In this document: piece by piece, positions 1 through 8,704 of the stretch | How positions within the stretch are numbered: position 1 is the stretch's first letter | Layout: each line of letters opens with the position of its first letter | Source of the DNA: CAYJBH01 sp964370825 | GTDB taxonomy: Bacteria > Bacillota > Clostridia > Oscillospirales > Ruminococcaceae | Direction: 5' to 3' | Assembly (NCBI GenBank): GCA_964370825.1 | Contig: CAYJKY010000005.1 | Span: 1-64,000, forward strand | Length of the DNA stretch: 64,000 bases | The notes under the pieces: generated by a model | Told to the model about the DNA's origin: nothing | Seen by the model: the letters and a program-made list of their open reading frames with translations, nothing else | Database searches by the model: none | Program-made: the position numbers and the translations under genes

Positions 1-84
1 CTTAACTTTATATTTTTTTGGAGTAAAGTGTCACCCATCATTGACATTTGTACATATATTATTGCATATTCCTTGTCAAGGCTA

Positions 85-113
85 TTGACTTATTTCAAGG
101 ATAGTGATATAAT
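85..113 (+). promoter_or_regulatory. sigma-A promoter, extended -10
   Basis: TTGACT at 85-90 and TATAAT at 108-113 are separated by exactly 17 bases, with a TGn extension just before the -10. The predicted transcript start (about 120) falls immediately before the riboswitch P1 stem, so promoter and aptamer support each other. Nothing else recognisable lies in 1-84. Confidence 0.75.
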
Positions 114-122
114 TAAATTCAA

Positions 123-247
123 ATAAAAGGGAGTAGTTCACATTCTGTATACAGGGTGTAATGCAGTCGTCAATACGTTGAAAAACCGGTTGCATTGTCA
201 GTAACAAGACTTTTATCGTGTTTCACGGTAGAGGTTTTATTTTTTTT
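123..247 (+). promoter_or_regulatory. yybP-ykoY-type Mn2+ riboswitch with expression platform
   Basis: The leader carries the hallmark GGGAGTAG loop element (129-136), a GTCGTCAATACG-like stretch near 167-178, and AAGACTTTTAT closing the structure. Bases 123-129 pair perfectly with 210-216 as a seven base-pair P1. A second hairpin (214-220 with 224-230) reuses the 3' P1 strand and is followed by a U-rich run to 247, so the two folds are partly exclusive. In this family Mn2+ binding stabilises the aptamer and switches on efflux genes. The U-run is a few bases away from the hairpin, so termination versus translation control is not settled. Assignment is from memory of the consensus, not a covariance search. 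Confidence 0.72.
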
Positions 248-256
248 GAGGTTATT

Positions 257-1183
257 ATGATCTATATTATGTTAATTGTCGGACTTGTGGCACTTATTAA
301 AGGCGCGGATGTATTTGTAAACGGAAGTAGTGGAATTGCTAAAAAATTCGGAATACCTTCGGTAATAATAGGACTCACCATAGTTTCACTTGGCACAAGT
401 CTGCCCGAGGCCGCTGTAAGCATTACAGCTTCTTTTGTCGGAAGCAACGAGCTCGCCATAAGTAATGTTACCGGCTCTAACATATTTAATCTGATGATAG
501 TTGCCGCCCTATGTATTATTCTCAAACCTATGACACCGGAAAGCTCACTCATTAAAAGAGATTTTCCGGTCGCTGTTGTCTCAACCGTCGCACTAATACT
601 GTTCATGCTAGATGGAACATTGGGAAGAATAGATGCAATAATATTTTTACTGGGATGTATAATATATATTCTAGTGCTGATTAAGGATGCTAAAAAGGAT
701 AGAGGTATAAGCGAAGATGAAACTAAAGACTCAATTCCGATTTGGTTATGTGTAATTTATATCATTGTAGGCATTGCGGCTATTGCTATAGGTGGTGATA
801 TGGTTGTCGACAGTGCAGTTGAAATTGCAAGGATATTCGGACTTAGTGAAACCCTAATAGGGCTTACCATAGTTGCGATTGGCACCTCTCTTCCCGAGCT
901 TGCCACAAGTGTTGTTGCCGCTAAAAAGGATGAAGCCGGACTCGCTATGGGAAATGCAGTAGGTTCCTGCATACTAAACATACTGTTTATCCTCGGACTT
1001 TCGTCAATACTCTCACCGGTTTCGGTTTTACCGGATGCACTTATCCATTCCGGATTTATGTTGTTTACCACGGTTTTGATGTTTTTCTTCGTGCTTGTTT
1101 TCAAATCTATCGGAAAGAGGGAGGGTATAATTTCTATATTAATTTATGTCGGGTACATGGTTTATGTCGTGGTTAGCAGATAG
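257..1183 (+). CDS. CaCA-family cation/Na+ antiporter (YrbG-like), likely Mn2+ efflux
   Basis: A polytopic membrane protein of about 308 residues with the two inverted alpha repeats of the Ca2+/cation antiporter superfamily. GTSLPE recurs at about residues 46-51 and 209-214, each followed by a GSN/GSC-x-L-N motif (about 73-78 and 236-241). The start is the ATG after GAGGTTATT; a further upstream in-frame ATG lies in the riboswitch platform and has no ribosome site. Family members exchange Ca2+ or other divalent cations for Na+ or H+. The Mn2+-type riboswitch in the leader suggests manganese export; that substrate is an inference. Confidence 0.85.
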   Translation: MIYIMLIVGLVALIKGADVFVNGSSGIAKKFGIPSVIIGLTIVSLGTSLPEAAVSITASFVGSNELAISNVTGSNIFNLMIVAALCIILKPMTPESSLIKRDFPVAVVSTVALILFMLDGTLGRIDAIIFLLGCIIYILVLIKDAKKDRGISEDETKDSIPIWLCVIYIIVGIAAIAIGGDMVVDSAVEIARIFGLSETLIGLTIVAIGTSLPELATSVVAAKKDEAGLAMGNAVGSCILNILFILGLSSILSPVSVLPDALIHSGFMLFTTVLMFFFVLVFKSIGKREGIISILIYVGYMVYVVVSR

Positions 1184-1210
1184 AGGCAGATATTTTAAAG
1201 GTGATTTTTT

Positions 1211-1849
1211 ATGAATAATTTCCCTAAGAGACTTGCAATGTCGGTATTTGGAGTTATTACCTGTGCTGTCTCGGTCGGTATTTTTAAGATGGCGGCTTTC
1301 GGTCTGGACCCCTTTCAAACCTTCATGAATGGATTGAACTATGTTATTCCGATAAAATTTGGTACTCTACATATAATTGTAAGCGCTATTTTACTTCTTT
1401 TTGCATTCTTCGCAGATAAGCATTATATAGGAACAGCCACCATTATTAGTCTGCTTTTCTTTGGTTATGTGGTGGATTTTGCATACACCATTCTACACAA
1501 TATTATAGGCGAACCCGGTGTAGCATTGAGGGTTATTCTTCTTATTATTGCTGTTGTAATACTATGCTTTGCTTCTTCATTTTATATAGTTGCTGATCTC
1601 GGAGTTTCTGTGTATGATGCAATATCGCTTATTATTGCAAATGAGTGGAAGTTAATCGAGTTTAAGTACTGCAGAATTATCAGCGATCTAATCAGCGTTA
1701 CTTTAGGAGCTTCACTTTTGTTTTTAGCAGATGCTAATTTTGCCGAAATAACAGCTTTAATCGGCATAGGAACTATAATAACCGCTTTTTTTATGGGACC
1801 GTTAATAGACCATTTTATTAGACGTGTGGCAAGACCATTTCTGGGTTAA
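1211..1849 (+). CDS. YczE/YitT-like integral membrane protein
   Basis: A 212-residue protein with five or six hydrophobic segments and little else. The start MNNFPKRLAMSVFGVI, an early GLDPFQTFMNGL motif and the second-half GVSVYDAISLII motif match the YczE/YyaS/YitT membrane family, whose transport role is not established. It follows the antiporter by 27 bases with an AAGGTG ribosome site and so probably shares the riboswitch-controlled transcript, which may link it to cation homeostasis. No catalytic residues can be named. Confidence 0.7.
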   Translation: MNNFPKRLAMSVFGVITCAVSVGIFKMAAFGLDPFQTFMNGLNYVIPIKFGTLHIIVSAILLLFAFFADKHYIGTATIISLLFFGYVVDFAYTILHNIIGEPGVALRVILLIIAVVILCFASSFYIVADLGVSVYDAISLIIANEWKLIEFKYCRIISDLISVTLGASLLFLADANFAEITALIGIGTIITAFFMGPLIDHFIRRVARPFLG

Positions 1850-1882
1850 ACTTTAACATATCAATAAAACAAAATCATTTTA

Positions 1883-1911
1883 GCACATTTTCGGCTCTTT
1901 TTGCATAAAAT
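1883..1911 (+). promoter_or_regulatory. candidate sigma-E (mother-cell) promoter for yunB
   Basis: GCACATTT (1883-1890) and CATAAAAT (1904-1911) are 13 bases apart, close to the Bacillus sigma-E pattern of a KMATATT-like -35 and CATACAnT -10. It sits just upstream of a gene expected to be expressed in the mother cell. Pattern match only. Confidence 0.45.
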
Positions 1912-1935
1912 TAACTATAATCAAAAGGGTGTTTT

Positions 1936-2604
1936 ATGCTTAAAAATAAAAAGAGGAACATAAGATTTAAATCTTCGGTTGTTTGGATTGGCGTTTTGAC
2001 GTTGGGACTATTGTTTTTTATCCTTTTCGATAGGCAGATAAGACCAATCATCGTGACAATTGCAGACTCACAATCTCGAACTACAGCAGTGCTTGCCATC
2101 AACGAGTCGGTGAATGAGGAAATACAGCAGAACCCACAGCTTTACAATAACCTGCTTATACCTCAATATGACGATGCAGGGGAACTGGTTGCATTAAATG
2201 CCAATACCATGCTAATTAATGAGGCGAAGGCAAACCTGACCGAGGTGGTTGCACAAAGCTTAGAGCTTATGGAGGAACGATTTGTATCAATTCCGCTCGG
2301 TACGATTTTTGGCTGGCAGTTACTTGCCGGTAAAGGGCCAAGGCTTGATTTTGCCATAATTCCTGCATCATATGTAGAGAGCAATATAATCACTCATGTA
2401 GAGACCGCGGGAATTAACCAGACAAAAAACAGTATATACATGAGGTTTAATGTTACGGTTACTGCAATCATTCCGGGTTATACCACCAGCGTCGACGTTC
2501 AAAATGATGTGCTTATAGCAGATTTTTTGGTTGTTGGTGAAACACCTATATACTACGGTGGCTCAGGGGTTGATAACTTTGTAGAGCCTCATGATGTATT
2601 ATAA
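1936..2604 (+). CDS. yunB: sporulation protein YunB
   Basis: A 222-residue protein with one N-terminal membrane anchor (about residues 14-30) followed by the family signature IRPIIVTIADSQSRTTAVLAINE-like region and an extracytoplasmic domain. This matches YunB, a mother-cell sporulation protein needed for normal spore formation in Bacillus subtilis, where it is sigma-E dependent. Length agrees with the family. The ribosome site is weak (AAGGGTG). A sigma-E-like promoter precedes it, and it is a single-gene unit between the cation operon and ligA. Confidence 0.82.
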   Translation: MLKNKKRNIRFKSSVVWIGVLTLGLLFFILFDRQIRPIIVTIADSQSRTTAVLAINESVNEEIQQNPQLYNNLLIPQYDDAGELVALNANTMLINEAKANLTEVVAQSLELMEERFVSIPLGTIFGWQLLAGKGPRLDFAIIPASYVESNIITHVETAGINQTKNSIYMRFNVTVTAIIPGYTTSVDVQNDVLIADFLVVGETPIYYGGSGVDNFVEPHDVL

Positions 2605-2628
2605 AAAACATTATACTATTTTTTAATA

Positions 2629-2658
2629 TTGATTTTTGATGTGATATTGTGTTATACT
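2629..2658 (+). promoter_or_regulatory. sigma-A promoter of the ligA-gatCAB operon
   Basis: TTGATT (2629-2634), an 18-base spacer and TATACT (2653-2658) preceded by TGT (extended -10). The predicted start point near 2665 leaves too little leader for a ligA start at TTG 2671 and supports the TTG at 2686. Confidence 0.6.
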
Positions 2659-2685
2659 ATCTAAAAGTGTTTGTTTGAGGTTTTT

Positions 2686-4656
2686 TTGGACGTTAAAAAG
2701 AGGATTGATGTACTGCGAGGGCGGTTAAGAATTCATAATCATGAATATTATCAGCTTAATAACCCCGGCATAGACGATTTTGAGTATGATCGCCTTATGT
2801 CGGAGCTTCGCTGTTTAGAATCTGAAAACCCCGAGTATTATGACGCAACCTCTCCGACACTTACTATAGGCGGTGTTGCCGACGAACTTTTTGAAAAGGT
2901 TTCTCACTCGGTAAGGATGGAAAGTCTTCAGGACACATTCTCCTTTGATGAACTCATTGATTTTGATCGGAGAGTAGCCCAAAAGGTCGAGGATAGAAGC
3001 TATGTTGTTGAACCGAAGATTGACGGTCTTTCGGTATCACTAATATATGAAAATGGAATATTTGTTAAAGGAATCACCCGAGGAAACGGTGAGATAGGGG
3101 AGAATGTAACCGCCAATTTATTGACGATCGACTCTGTCCCAAAAACATTATCAAAGCCTGTAAACATAACGGTGAGAGGTGAGGTGTACATGTCTCGCCC
3201 TACCTTTGAGCGAATTGTTAAGGAGCAGGAGGATGAGGGTGAAACACCTTTTAAAAACCCGAGAAATGCTGCCTCAGGCTCATTAAGACAGAAGGACAGT
3301 AGGGTGACAGCCAAGAGAGCCTTGTCTATATTTATTTTTAACCTACAACTGGGTGACATTGAAGCTACTACCCATAGTGAGAGCATAAATATGCTTAAAG
3401 GTTTGGGATTTCCGGTTCCTCCATGTTCGTTTGTAGCTGCTGATATTAATCAGGCGATTGAGGCAATAAAAACTATCGGTGAAAAACGCAAGGGGTTTGA
3501 CTTTGATCTTGACGGTGCAGTGGTAAAGCTTGAGCGGCTATCTGACCGACCTCTACTGGGTAGTACCTCAAAATTTCCAAGATGGGCAGCTGCATATAAA
3601 TATCCGCCCGAGGAAAAGGAGACTTTGCTGTTGGGGATTTCTATTTCGGTCGGCAGAACCGGTGCCATAGTACCGACCGCAGACCTACAGCCGGTCACAC
3701 TTGCCGGTACCACAGTTGCAAGGGCGGCACTCCATAACCGTGACTTCATCTCGGAAAAGGATATACGAATAGGTGATACTGTAGTTGTTCGCAAGGCTGG
3801 TGACATCATTCCGGAAATAGTCAGGGTTGTGAGCCATGAGGACAATTCAGAGCCCTTCACTTTTCCGAATCTATGTCCCTCATGCGGTGCAGAGCTTATC
3901 GACAGTGAGGAGGAGGTTGCACTACGCTGTGCAAACAGAAGCTGTCCGGAGCAACGTTTACGAAGCATAATTCATTTTGCATCAAGGGTTGCAATGGATA
4001 TAGACGGACTTGGTGAGGCTATTGTTGAACAGCTTGTAAGCCGTGGATTGGTGGAGGATATTTCTGATATTTTCTACCTAAAAAAGGAACAGCTTTCAGA
4101 GCTTGAGGGATTTGCAGAGCGTTCGGCGGACAACCTTATATCGGCAATAGAAAACTCAAAAAGGCAAAATCTTGACAGATTATTGTTTGCGCTCGGTATA
4201 AAAAATGTAGGTGCACGGGCGGCAACCTTAATCTGTGAGCACTTTTCAAATATAGACAATATTATGAGTGCCGATTCCGCATCAATATCTTTGATTGATG
4301 GAATAGGACCAATAATCGCCGAGAGTGTTGTTGGACATTTTTCATATGAATCTACAAGAAAAACCGTGGAACGTTTAAAGGAACAAGGCGTTAATACCGA
4401 GTATAAAAGCAGTATTGTTTCGGGAGGACTTTCGGGCAGTAGCTTCGTAATAACAGGCACACTCCCCGGGTACAGCAGGGACGATGCAAAGGCTTTAATT
4501 TTACAACACGGTGGAAAGGTTGTTGGGAGTATATCAAAAAAAACAAGCTACCTACTGTGTGGCGAGGATGCCGGAAGCAAGCTTAAAAAAGCTAATGAAC
4601 TCGGGATACAGGTTATAAGCATGGATATTTTAAAACAAATGATTGAGGGAGATTGA
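2686..4656 (+). CDS. ligA: NAD+-dependent DNA ligase LigA
   Basis: A bacterial ligase of about 656 residues that seals nicks during replication and repair. The adenylation motif KIDG puts the nucleotidyl lysine at about residue 111. Then come the OB fold, a four-cysteine zinc finger (CPSCG near 405, CANRSC near 425), helix-hairpin-helix repeats and a C-terminal BRCT domain (about 580-655). I choose the TTG at 2686 because GAGG lies five bases before it; the TTG at 2671 sits almost on the predicted transcript start. Its stop codon overlaps the gatC start (TGATG). Confidence 0.95.
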   Translation: MDVKKRIDVLRGRLRIHNHEYYQLNNPGIDDFEYDRLMSELRCLESENPEYYDATSPTLTIGGVADELFEKVSHSVRMESLQDTFSFDELIDFDRRVAQKVEDRSYVVEPKIDGLSVSLIYENGIFVKGITRGNGEIGENVTANLLTIDSVPKTLSKPVNITVRGEVYMSRPTFERIVKEQEDEGETPFKNPRNAASGSLRQKDSRVTAKRALSIFIFNLQLGDIEATTHSESINMLKGLGFPVPPCSFVAADINQAIEAIKTIGEKRKGFDFDLDGAVVKLERLSDRPLLGSTSKFPRWAAAYKYPPEEKETLLLGISISVGRTGAIVPTADLQPVTLAGTTVARAALHNRDFISEKDIRIGDTVVVRKAGDIIPEIVRVVSHEDNSEPFTFPNLCPSCGAELIDSEEEVALRCANRSCPEQRLRSIIHFASRVAMDIDGLGEAIVEQLVSRGLVEDISDIFYLKKEQLSELEGFAERSADNLISAIENSKRQNLDRLLFALGIKNVGARAATLICEHFSNIDNIMSADSASISLIDGIGPIIAESVVGHFSYESTRKTVERLKEQGVNTEYKSSIVSGGLSGSSFVITGTLPGYSRDDAKALILQHGGKVVGSISKKTSYLLCGEDAGSKLKKANELGIQVISMDILKQMIEGD

Positions 4657-4928
4657 TGGAAAAAAAGGATTTTAAAAGATTATGTGAACTTTCACAGCTT
4701 GAGCTTTCCGAGAAGCAGGAGGAAAAGCTTTTGGAACAGATGTCCGGAATACTTACCATGGTAGAACAGCTACCGGATATCAGCGATGTCTCCAACCCAC
4801 TTGATGGGATTAAGGAGATGGCGCTACGTGAAGATGTCGTGGCGCCTTCGTTGACACGTGATGAACTTCTTAATGTGGTTCCTAAAACACAGGCCGGATG
4901 CATACTGCTTCCCTCGCTTAAAAATTAG
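4656..4928 (+). CDS. gatC: Asp-tRNA(Asn)/Glu-tRNA(Gln) amidotransferase subunit C
   Basis: A 90-residue subunit of the GatCAB complex, which converts misacylated Glu-tRNA(Gln) and Asp-tRNA(Asn) to the amidated forms. GatC wraps around and stabilises GatA. The family pattern is visible: LCELSQLELSEKQEEKL at the start, the ILTMVEQL helix, a proline-rich central stretch and the terminal LREDVVAPS segment. The ATG overlaps the ligA stop, so the two are translationally coupled. A TTG one codon earlier is possible but less likely. Confidence 0.9.
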   Translation: MEKKDFKRLCELSQLELSEKQEEKLLEQMSGILTMVEQLPDISDVSNPLDGIKEMALREDVVAPSLTRDELLNVVPKTQAGCILLPSLKN

Positions 4929-4944
4929 AAGGAGGGCATATAAT

Positions 4945-6396
4945 ATGAATGAAAAAATGTATAGCCTGAGCGCAATGAAGGCAAAGGAATTGCTCGAAAA
5001 AGGCGAGGTGTCCTCACAGGAGCTGACAACCTCCTGCCTTGAGCGGATTGAAAAGGTAGACGGTACAATATCCGCCTATCTGACCGTAACCGCTGACAAG
5101 GCAATGTCAGATGCTAAGGCGTCGGACGCACGTCGTTTAAAAGGTGAAAAATTGTCTGTTCTGGATGGAATTCCATATGCACTAAAGGATAATATTTGCA
5201 CGGATGGCATTGTAACCAGCTGTGCCTCTAAAATGTTGAAAAACTTCACTCCTCCGTACAATGCAACCGCATATCAAAGGTTGGAGGATGCAGGTACCGT
5301 CCTACTCGGTAAGCTAAACATGGACGAATTTGCAATGGGTTCCTCCTGTGAAAATTCCTACTTTAAGGCTACACGCAACCCCTTTAACACCGAATGTGTT
5401 CCGGGTGGTTCCTCCGGTGGAAGTGCCGCCGCAGTAGCCGCAGGTGAGGCGTTTTTAACGCTTGGCAGTGATACAGGCGGATCTATTCGTCAACCTGCCG
5501 GATTTTGCGGTGTTGTAGGTCTAAAGCCTTCATATGGTGCGGTTTCTCGATACGGGCTTGTTGCATTTGCATCCTCCCTCGACCAGATTGGTCCGTTAGG
5601 GCGTTCGGTCGATGATGTAACCGAGATGTTTAACATAATTGCAGGACATGATAGAATGGATGCAACCTCAATAACCTCCGAACTAAAGCGAGACAAAACC
5701 AATATTAAAGGTTCTGTTATCGGACTTCCGAAGGAATACTTTGGCGAAGGGATTGAACAGGAGACAAAGGATACGGTTATGAGGGCCGCAAGGGAGCTAG
5801 AAAAAGCCGGAGCGACGCTTAAAGAGGTATCTATCCCAAGTACCGGTTATTCACTTTCTGCCTACTACATAATTTCCTCTGCCGAGGCCTCCTCTAACCT
5901 TGCACGGTATGATGGAGTTAAATATGGATATCGAGCCGAGACAGATAATCTTGACGAGATGTACAGGCTAACACGTAGTAACGGATTTGGCGATGAGGTT
6001 AAACGGCGCATTTTACTCGGAACTTTTGTGCTTTCCAGTGGGTATTATGATGCATATTATAAGCGAGCAAAACTGCTTCAAAGACGTTTTGCCGCAGAGT
6101 TTGATGAGGTTTTGTCCGGATGTGATGCACTACTTACCCCAATTGCACCGTCTCCTGCCTTTAAAGTAGGGGACAGAACTTCCGATCCGCTAAAGATGTA
6201 TGCCGGTGATAGCTGTACAGTTACCGTCAACCTTGCAGGTCTGCCGGCACTCGCTCTTCCTGCCGGAATGTCGGGTGATGGATTGCCAATAGGTATGCAG
6301 CTTATAGGACGCCATGGCAGTGATTTTTCATTATTGTCACTTGGCAGTGAGTATGAAAAGCTAATTGGTGGATTTAAATTTCCGGAGGGAATGTAA
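4945..6396 (+). CDS. gatA: Asp-tRNA(Asn)/Glu-tRNA(Gln) amidotransferase subunit A
   Basis: The glutaminase subunit of GatCAB, about 483 residues, in the amidase signature family. The Ser-cis-Ser-Lys triad is intact: Lys81 in YALKDN, Ser156/157 in GGSSGGS and the nucleophile Ser180 in DTGGSIRQPA. The ATG is preceded by GAAGGAGGG at ideal spacing. An upstream in-frame extension would overlap gatC and has no ribosome site. It lies between gatC and gatB, with its stop overlapping the gatB start. Confidence 0.95.
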   Translation: MNEKMYSLSAMKAKELLEKGEVSSQELTTSCLERIEKVDGTISAYLTVTADKAMSDAKASDARRLKGEKLSVLDGIPYALKDNICTDGIVTSCASKMLKNFTPPYNATAYQRLEDAGTVLLGKLNMDEFAMGSSCENSYFKATRNPFNTECVPGGSSGGSAAAVAAGEAFLTLGSDTGGSIRQPAGFCGVVGLKPSYGAVSRYGLVAFASSLDQIGPLGRSVDDVTEMFNIIAGHDRMDATSITSELKRDKTNIKGSVIGLPKEYFGEGIEQETKDTVMRAARELEKAGATLKEVSIPSTGYSLSAYYIISSAEASSNLARYDGVKYGYRAETDNLDEMYRLTRSNGFGDEVKRRILLGTFVLSSGYYDAYYKRAKLLQRRFAAEFDEVLSGCDALLTPIAPSPAFKVGDRTSDPLKMYAGDSCTVTVNLAGLPALALPAGMSGDGLPIGMQLIGRHGSDFSLLSLGSEYEKLIGGFKFPEGM

Positions 6397-7835
6397 TGTC
6401 AAGATATGAAACAGTAATCGGATTAGAGGTTCATGCCGAGCTTAACACCGACACCAAGATATATTGCGGATGTAAAAATGAGTTTGGGCGAGAGGTGAAC
6501 ACCCTTGTCTGCCCCATCTGCTCCGGTATGCCGGGCACACTGCCTACACTTAATCGTTCGGTGGTGGAATACTGTGTTAAGATGGGTCTCGCCCTCGGGT
6601 GTAGTATCAACAATGTGTCTAAACAGGACAGGAAGAATTATTTTTACCCCGATCTTCCAAAAGGTTATCAAATTTCACAGTTTGATGTACCTCTTTGCGA
6701 AAACGGTAGCCTCGATATTTTGGTCGGCAACGAGACAAAGACTATCGGAATAACACGTATACATATCGAGGAGGACGCAGGTAAGATTGTAAGGGTTGAT
6801 GGAATAGACGGTACCCTTGCCGATTTTAACCGCTGTGGTGTTCCGCTTATCGAGATTGTTTCTGAACCGGACATGCGAAGTGCAGACGAGGCAAAGGCAT
6901 ATCTCGAAACAATTCACGCGATATTGCTCTATCTCGGCATAAGCGATGCAAAGATGCAGGAGGGAAATGTTCGCTGTGATGTTAACGTGTCGCTCAATCC
7001 CATAGGTGCCACCGAGTTTGGCACACGTTGCGAGATGAAGAATGTCAACAGCTTTGGTGCTGTATACCGCGGTATACTATATGAGGTGGAGCGTCAGACG
7101 AAAATGCTTGATGCCGGTGAGGTTATCGAACAGCAGACGAGACGTTGGGACGATCAAAAAGGCGAAAGCGTTCTGCTTAGAAGTAAGGAAAATGCACACG
7201 ATTACAGATATTTTCCGGAGCCGGATCTACTCGGGTTTACAGTTCCTACCGAGCTGATTAATAAAATATCGTCCGAAATTCCGGAGCTACCCGTTGCTAA
7301 GGCAAAAAGGTATATGGAGAACTATTCACTGCCGGTTGCCGATGCCATGCTTCTTGCAGAAAACCGCGGACGTGCTGAATTTTTTGAGAAAGCGGTCGAT
7401 GGTAGTAATAACCTTGCTAAAGGTATATGCAACTGGATTATCGGCGATATTGCCGCATATTTGGCAAAGAACAGGGTGTCTATTGACGAAACTTCACTAA
7501 AGCCTAAACGGCTGAGAAGTCTTGTGGAGCTTATTGATAACGGAACTATTAGCAATACAGCAGGCAAAGCGGTGCTTGAGGAGCTTCTTATAAGTGATGT
7601 TGACCCGGTAGAGGTTGCCAAGGATAAAAACCTTATCCAGATTAACGACAGTGATGCTTTAAAAGATATTGTTTTTGCCGTAGTCGAAGAAAATCAGAAG
7701 GTTGTAGAGGATTATAAGAATGGCAAGACAAATGCACTCGGATTTTTTGTGGGACAGTGCATGAAAAAAAGTAAGGGCAAAGGAAACCCGAAGATTTTCA
7801 CCGAACTTTTAACCGAAAGGTTAAAATCATTATAA
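6396..7835 (+). CDS. gatB: Asp-tRNA(Asn)/Glu-tRNA(Gln) amidotransferase subunit B
   Basis: The tRNA-binding, kinase-like subunit of GatCAB, 479 residues. The N-terminal ETVIGLEVHAEL, the Zn-type cysteines CGC and CPIC (about residues 27-48), the FYPDLPKGYQISQ motif and the HIEEDAGK segment are all diagnostic. A C-terminal YqeY-like tail domain (about 330-479) is present. The ATG overlaps the gatA stop in ATGTAATG. Presence of GatCAB implies that Gln-tRNA, and possibly Asn-tRNA, is made indirectly in this organism. Confidence 0.95.
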   Translation: MSRYETVIGLEVHAELNTDTKIYCGCKNEFGREVNTLVCPICSGMPGTLPTLNRSVVEYCVKMGLALGCSINNVSKQDRKNYFYPDLPKGYQISQFDVPLCENGSLDILVGNETKTIGITRIHIEEDAGKIVRVDGIDGTLADFNRCGVPLIEIVSEPDMRSADEAKAYLETIHAILLYLGISDAKMQEGNVRCDVNVSLNPIGATEFGTRCEMKNVNSFGAVYRGILYEVERQTKMLDAGEVIEQQTRRWDDQKGESVLLRSKENAHDYRYFPEPDLLGFTVPTELINKISSEIPELPVAKAKRYMENYSLPVADAMLLAENRGRAEFFEKAVDGSNNLAKGICNWIIGDIAAYLAKNRVSIDETSLKPKRLRSLVELIDNGTISNTAGKAVLEELLISDVDPVEVAKDKNLIQINDSDALKDIVFAVVEENQKVVEDYKNGKTNALGFFVGQCMKKSKGKGNPKIFTELLTERLKSL

Positions 7836-7869
7836 ATGTGTATAAAAATATTATAAAAGGAGAGTTAAA

Positions 7870-8091
7870 ATGGCAGAGTTTAAGTATGAGGTTAAAGAAA
7901 CAATTGGAGTGTTGTCGGAGGGTAACAACGGTTGGCAACGTGAGGTCAACATGGTAAGCTGGAACGAAAGAGAGCCAAAGTTTGATATAAGAGACTGGTC
8001 TCCCGATCATGCAAAGATGGGAAAAGGAATATCACTAACCCCTGATGAGCTTGCAATACTCAAGGATATTCTTTCCGAGCTTGAGGTATAG
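7870..8091 (+). CDS. PC4/YdbC-type single-stranded DNA-binding protein
   Basis: A 73-residue protein of the PC4-like YdbC family. The conserved GWQREVNMVSWN, PKFDIRDWSPDHAKMGKGI and LTPDELAILKDIL segments span the whole chain. Homologues form a dimer with a curved beta-sheet that binds single-stranded nucleic acid; the bacterial role is uncertain. AAGGAG precedes the ATG. It is followed after three bases by an HD-domain gene, a pairing that suggests co-translation rather than a known pathway. Confidence 0.85.
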   Translation: MAEFKYEVKETIGVLSEGNNGWQREVNMVSWNEREPKFDIRDWSPDHAKMGKGISLTPDELAILKDILSELEV

Positions 8092-8094
8092 TTT

Positions 8095-8682
8095 ATGGAG
8101 CAGCCTCAGGATTACAAGGCAGAATTTATCCGACTGTTTTCAAACAATGTTAAGCGAAAAGGTTCGAGCGAATTTTTGGAGTGGTTAGAAAAAACCGATT
8201 TCTTTACTGCACCTGCATCTACCCGTTATCACGGTGCATGTGAATCCGGACTGGTTATGCACAGCATTAATGTCTACAACTGCCTTGCTGAGTTACAGGA
8301 CAAGGAGTCGGACGAGAGCATTGCCGTTTGCGGACTGCTTCATGACCTTTGCAAGGCAAACTTTTACAAGGTCAGCACACGAAATGTTAAAAATGAGCAG
8401 ACAGGTGCATGGGAAAAGGTTCCATACTTTTTTATCGAGGACGAATTTCCCTACGGTCACGGCGAAAAAAGTGTCTATCTCATAGAACGTTTTATGAAGC
8501 TAAGCCCTGCCGAGGCAATATCAATAAGATGGCATATGGGTGGATATGATGATGCGGCTAAGGGCGGTAGTTTTTCGGTCAGCCAGGCATACGACCAATA
8601 CCAACTTGCAGTAAAACTGCATATTGCCGACCTAAAGGCGACATATCTGCTTGAACACGGAACATCAGCAGTGAGAAAATAA
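8095..8682 (+). CDS. HD-domain phosphohydrolase-like protein
   Basis: A 195-residue HD superfamily protein. Metal-binding residues appear as RYHGACESGLVMHS (His near 45 and 55), the HD pair in GLLHDLCKAN (about 82-83), and later histidines in YGHGEKS and RWHMGGYD. Such proteins are metal-dependent phosphohydrolases acting on nucleotides or nucleic acids; the substrate is unknown here. The start has no strong ribosome site (GAGGTATAGTTT) and probably relies on coupling to the PC4 gene. The transketolase pair begins 22 bases downstream. Confidence 0.75.
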   Translation: MEQPQDYKAEFIRLFSNNVKRKGSSEFLEWLEKTDFFTAPASTRYHGACESGLVMHSINVYNCLAELQDKESDESIAVCGLLHDLCKANFYKVSTRNVKNEQTGAWEKVPYFFIEDEFPYGHGEKSVYLIERFMKLSPAEAISIRWHMGGYDDAAKGGSFSVSQAYDQYQLAVKLHIADLKATYLLEHGTSAVRK

Positions 8683-8704
8683 AAAATTAAAATGGAGGTT
8701 ATAA

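Noticed and set aside
3450..3968. 172-codon frame antisense to ligA
   Set aside because: The + strand encodes conserved LigA motifs throughout, so this is a shadow frame without start signals.
4858..4944. N-terminal extension of gatA
   Set aside because: It overlaps gatC, has no ribosome site, and GatA homologues start near the ATG at 4945, which has a strong Shine-Dalgarno.
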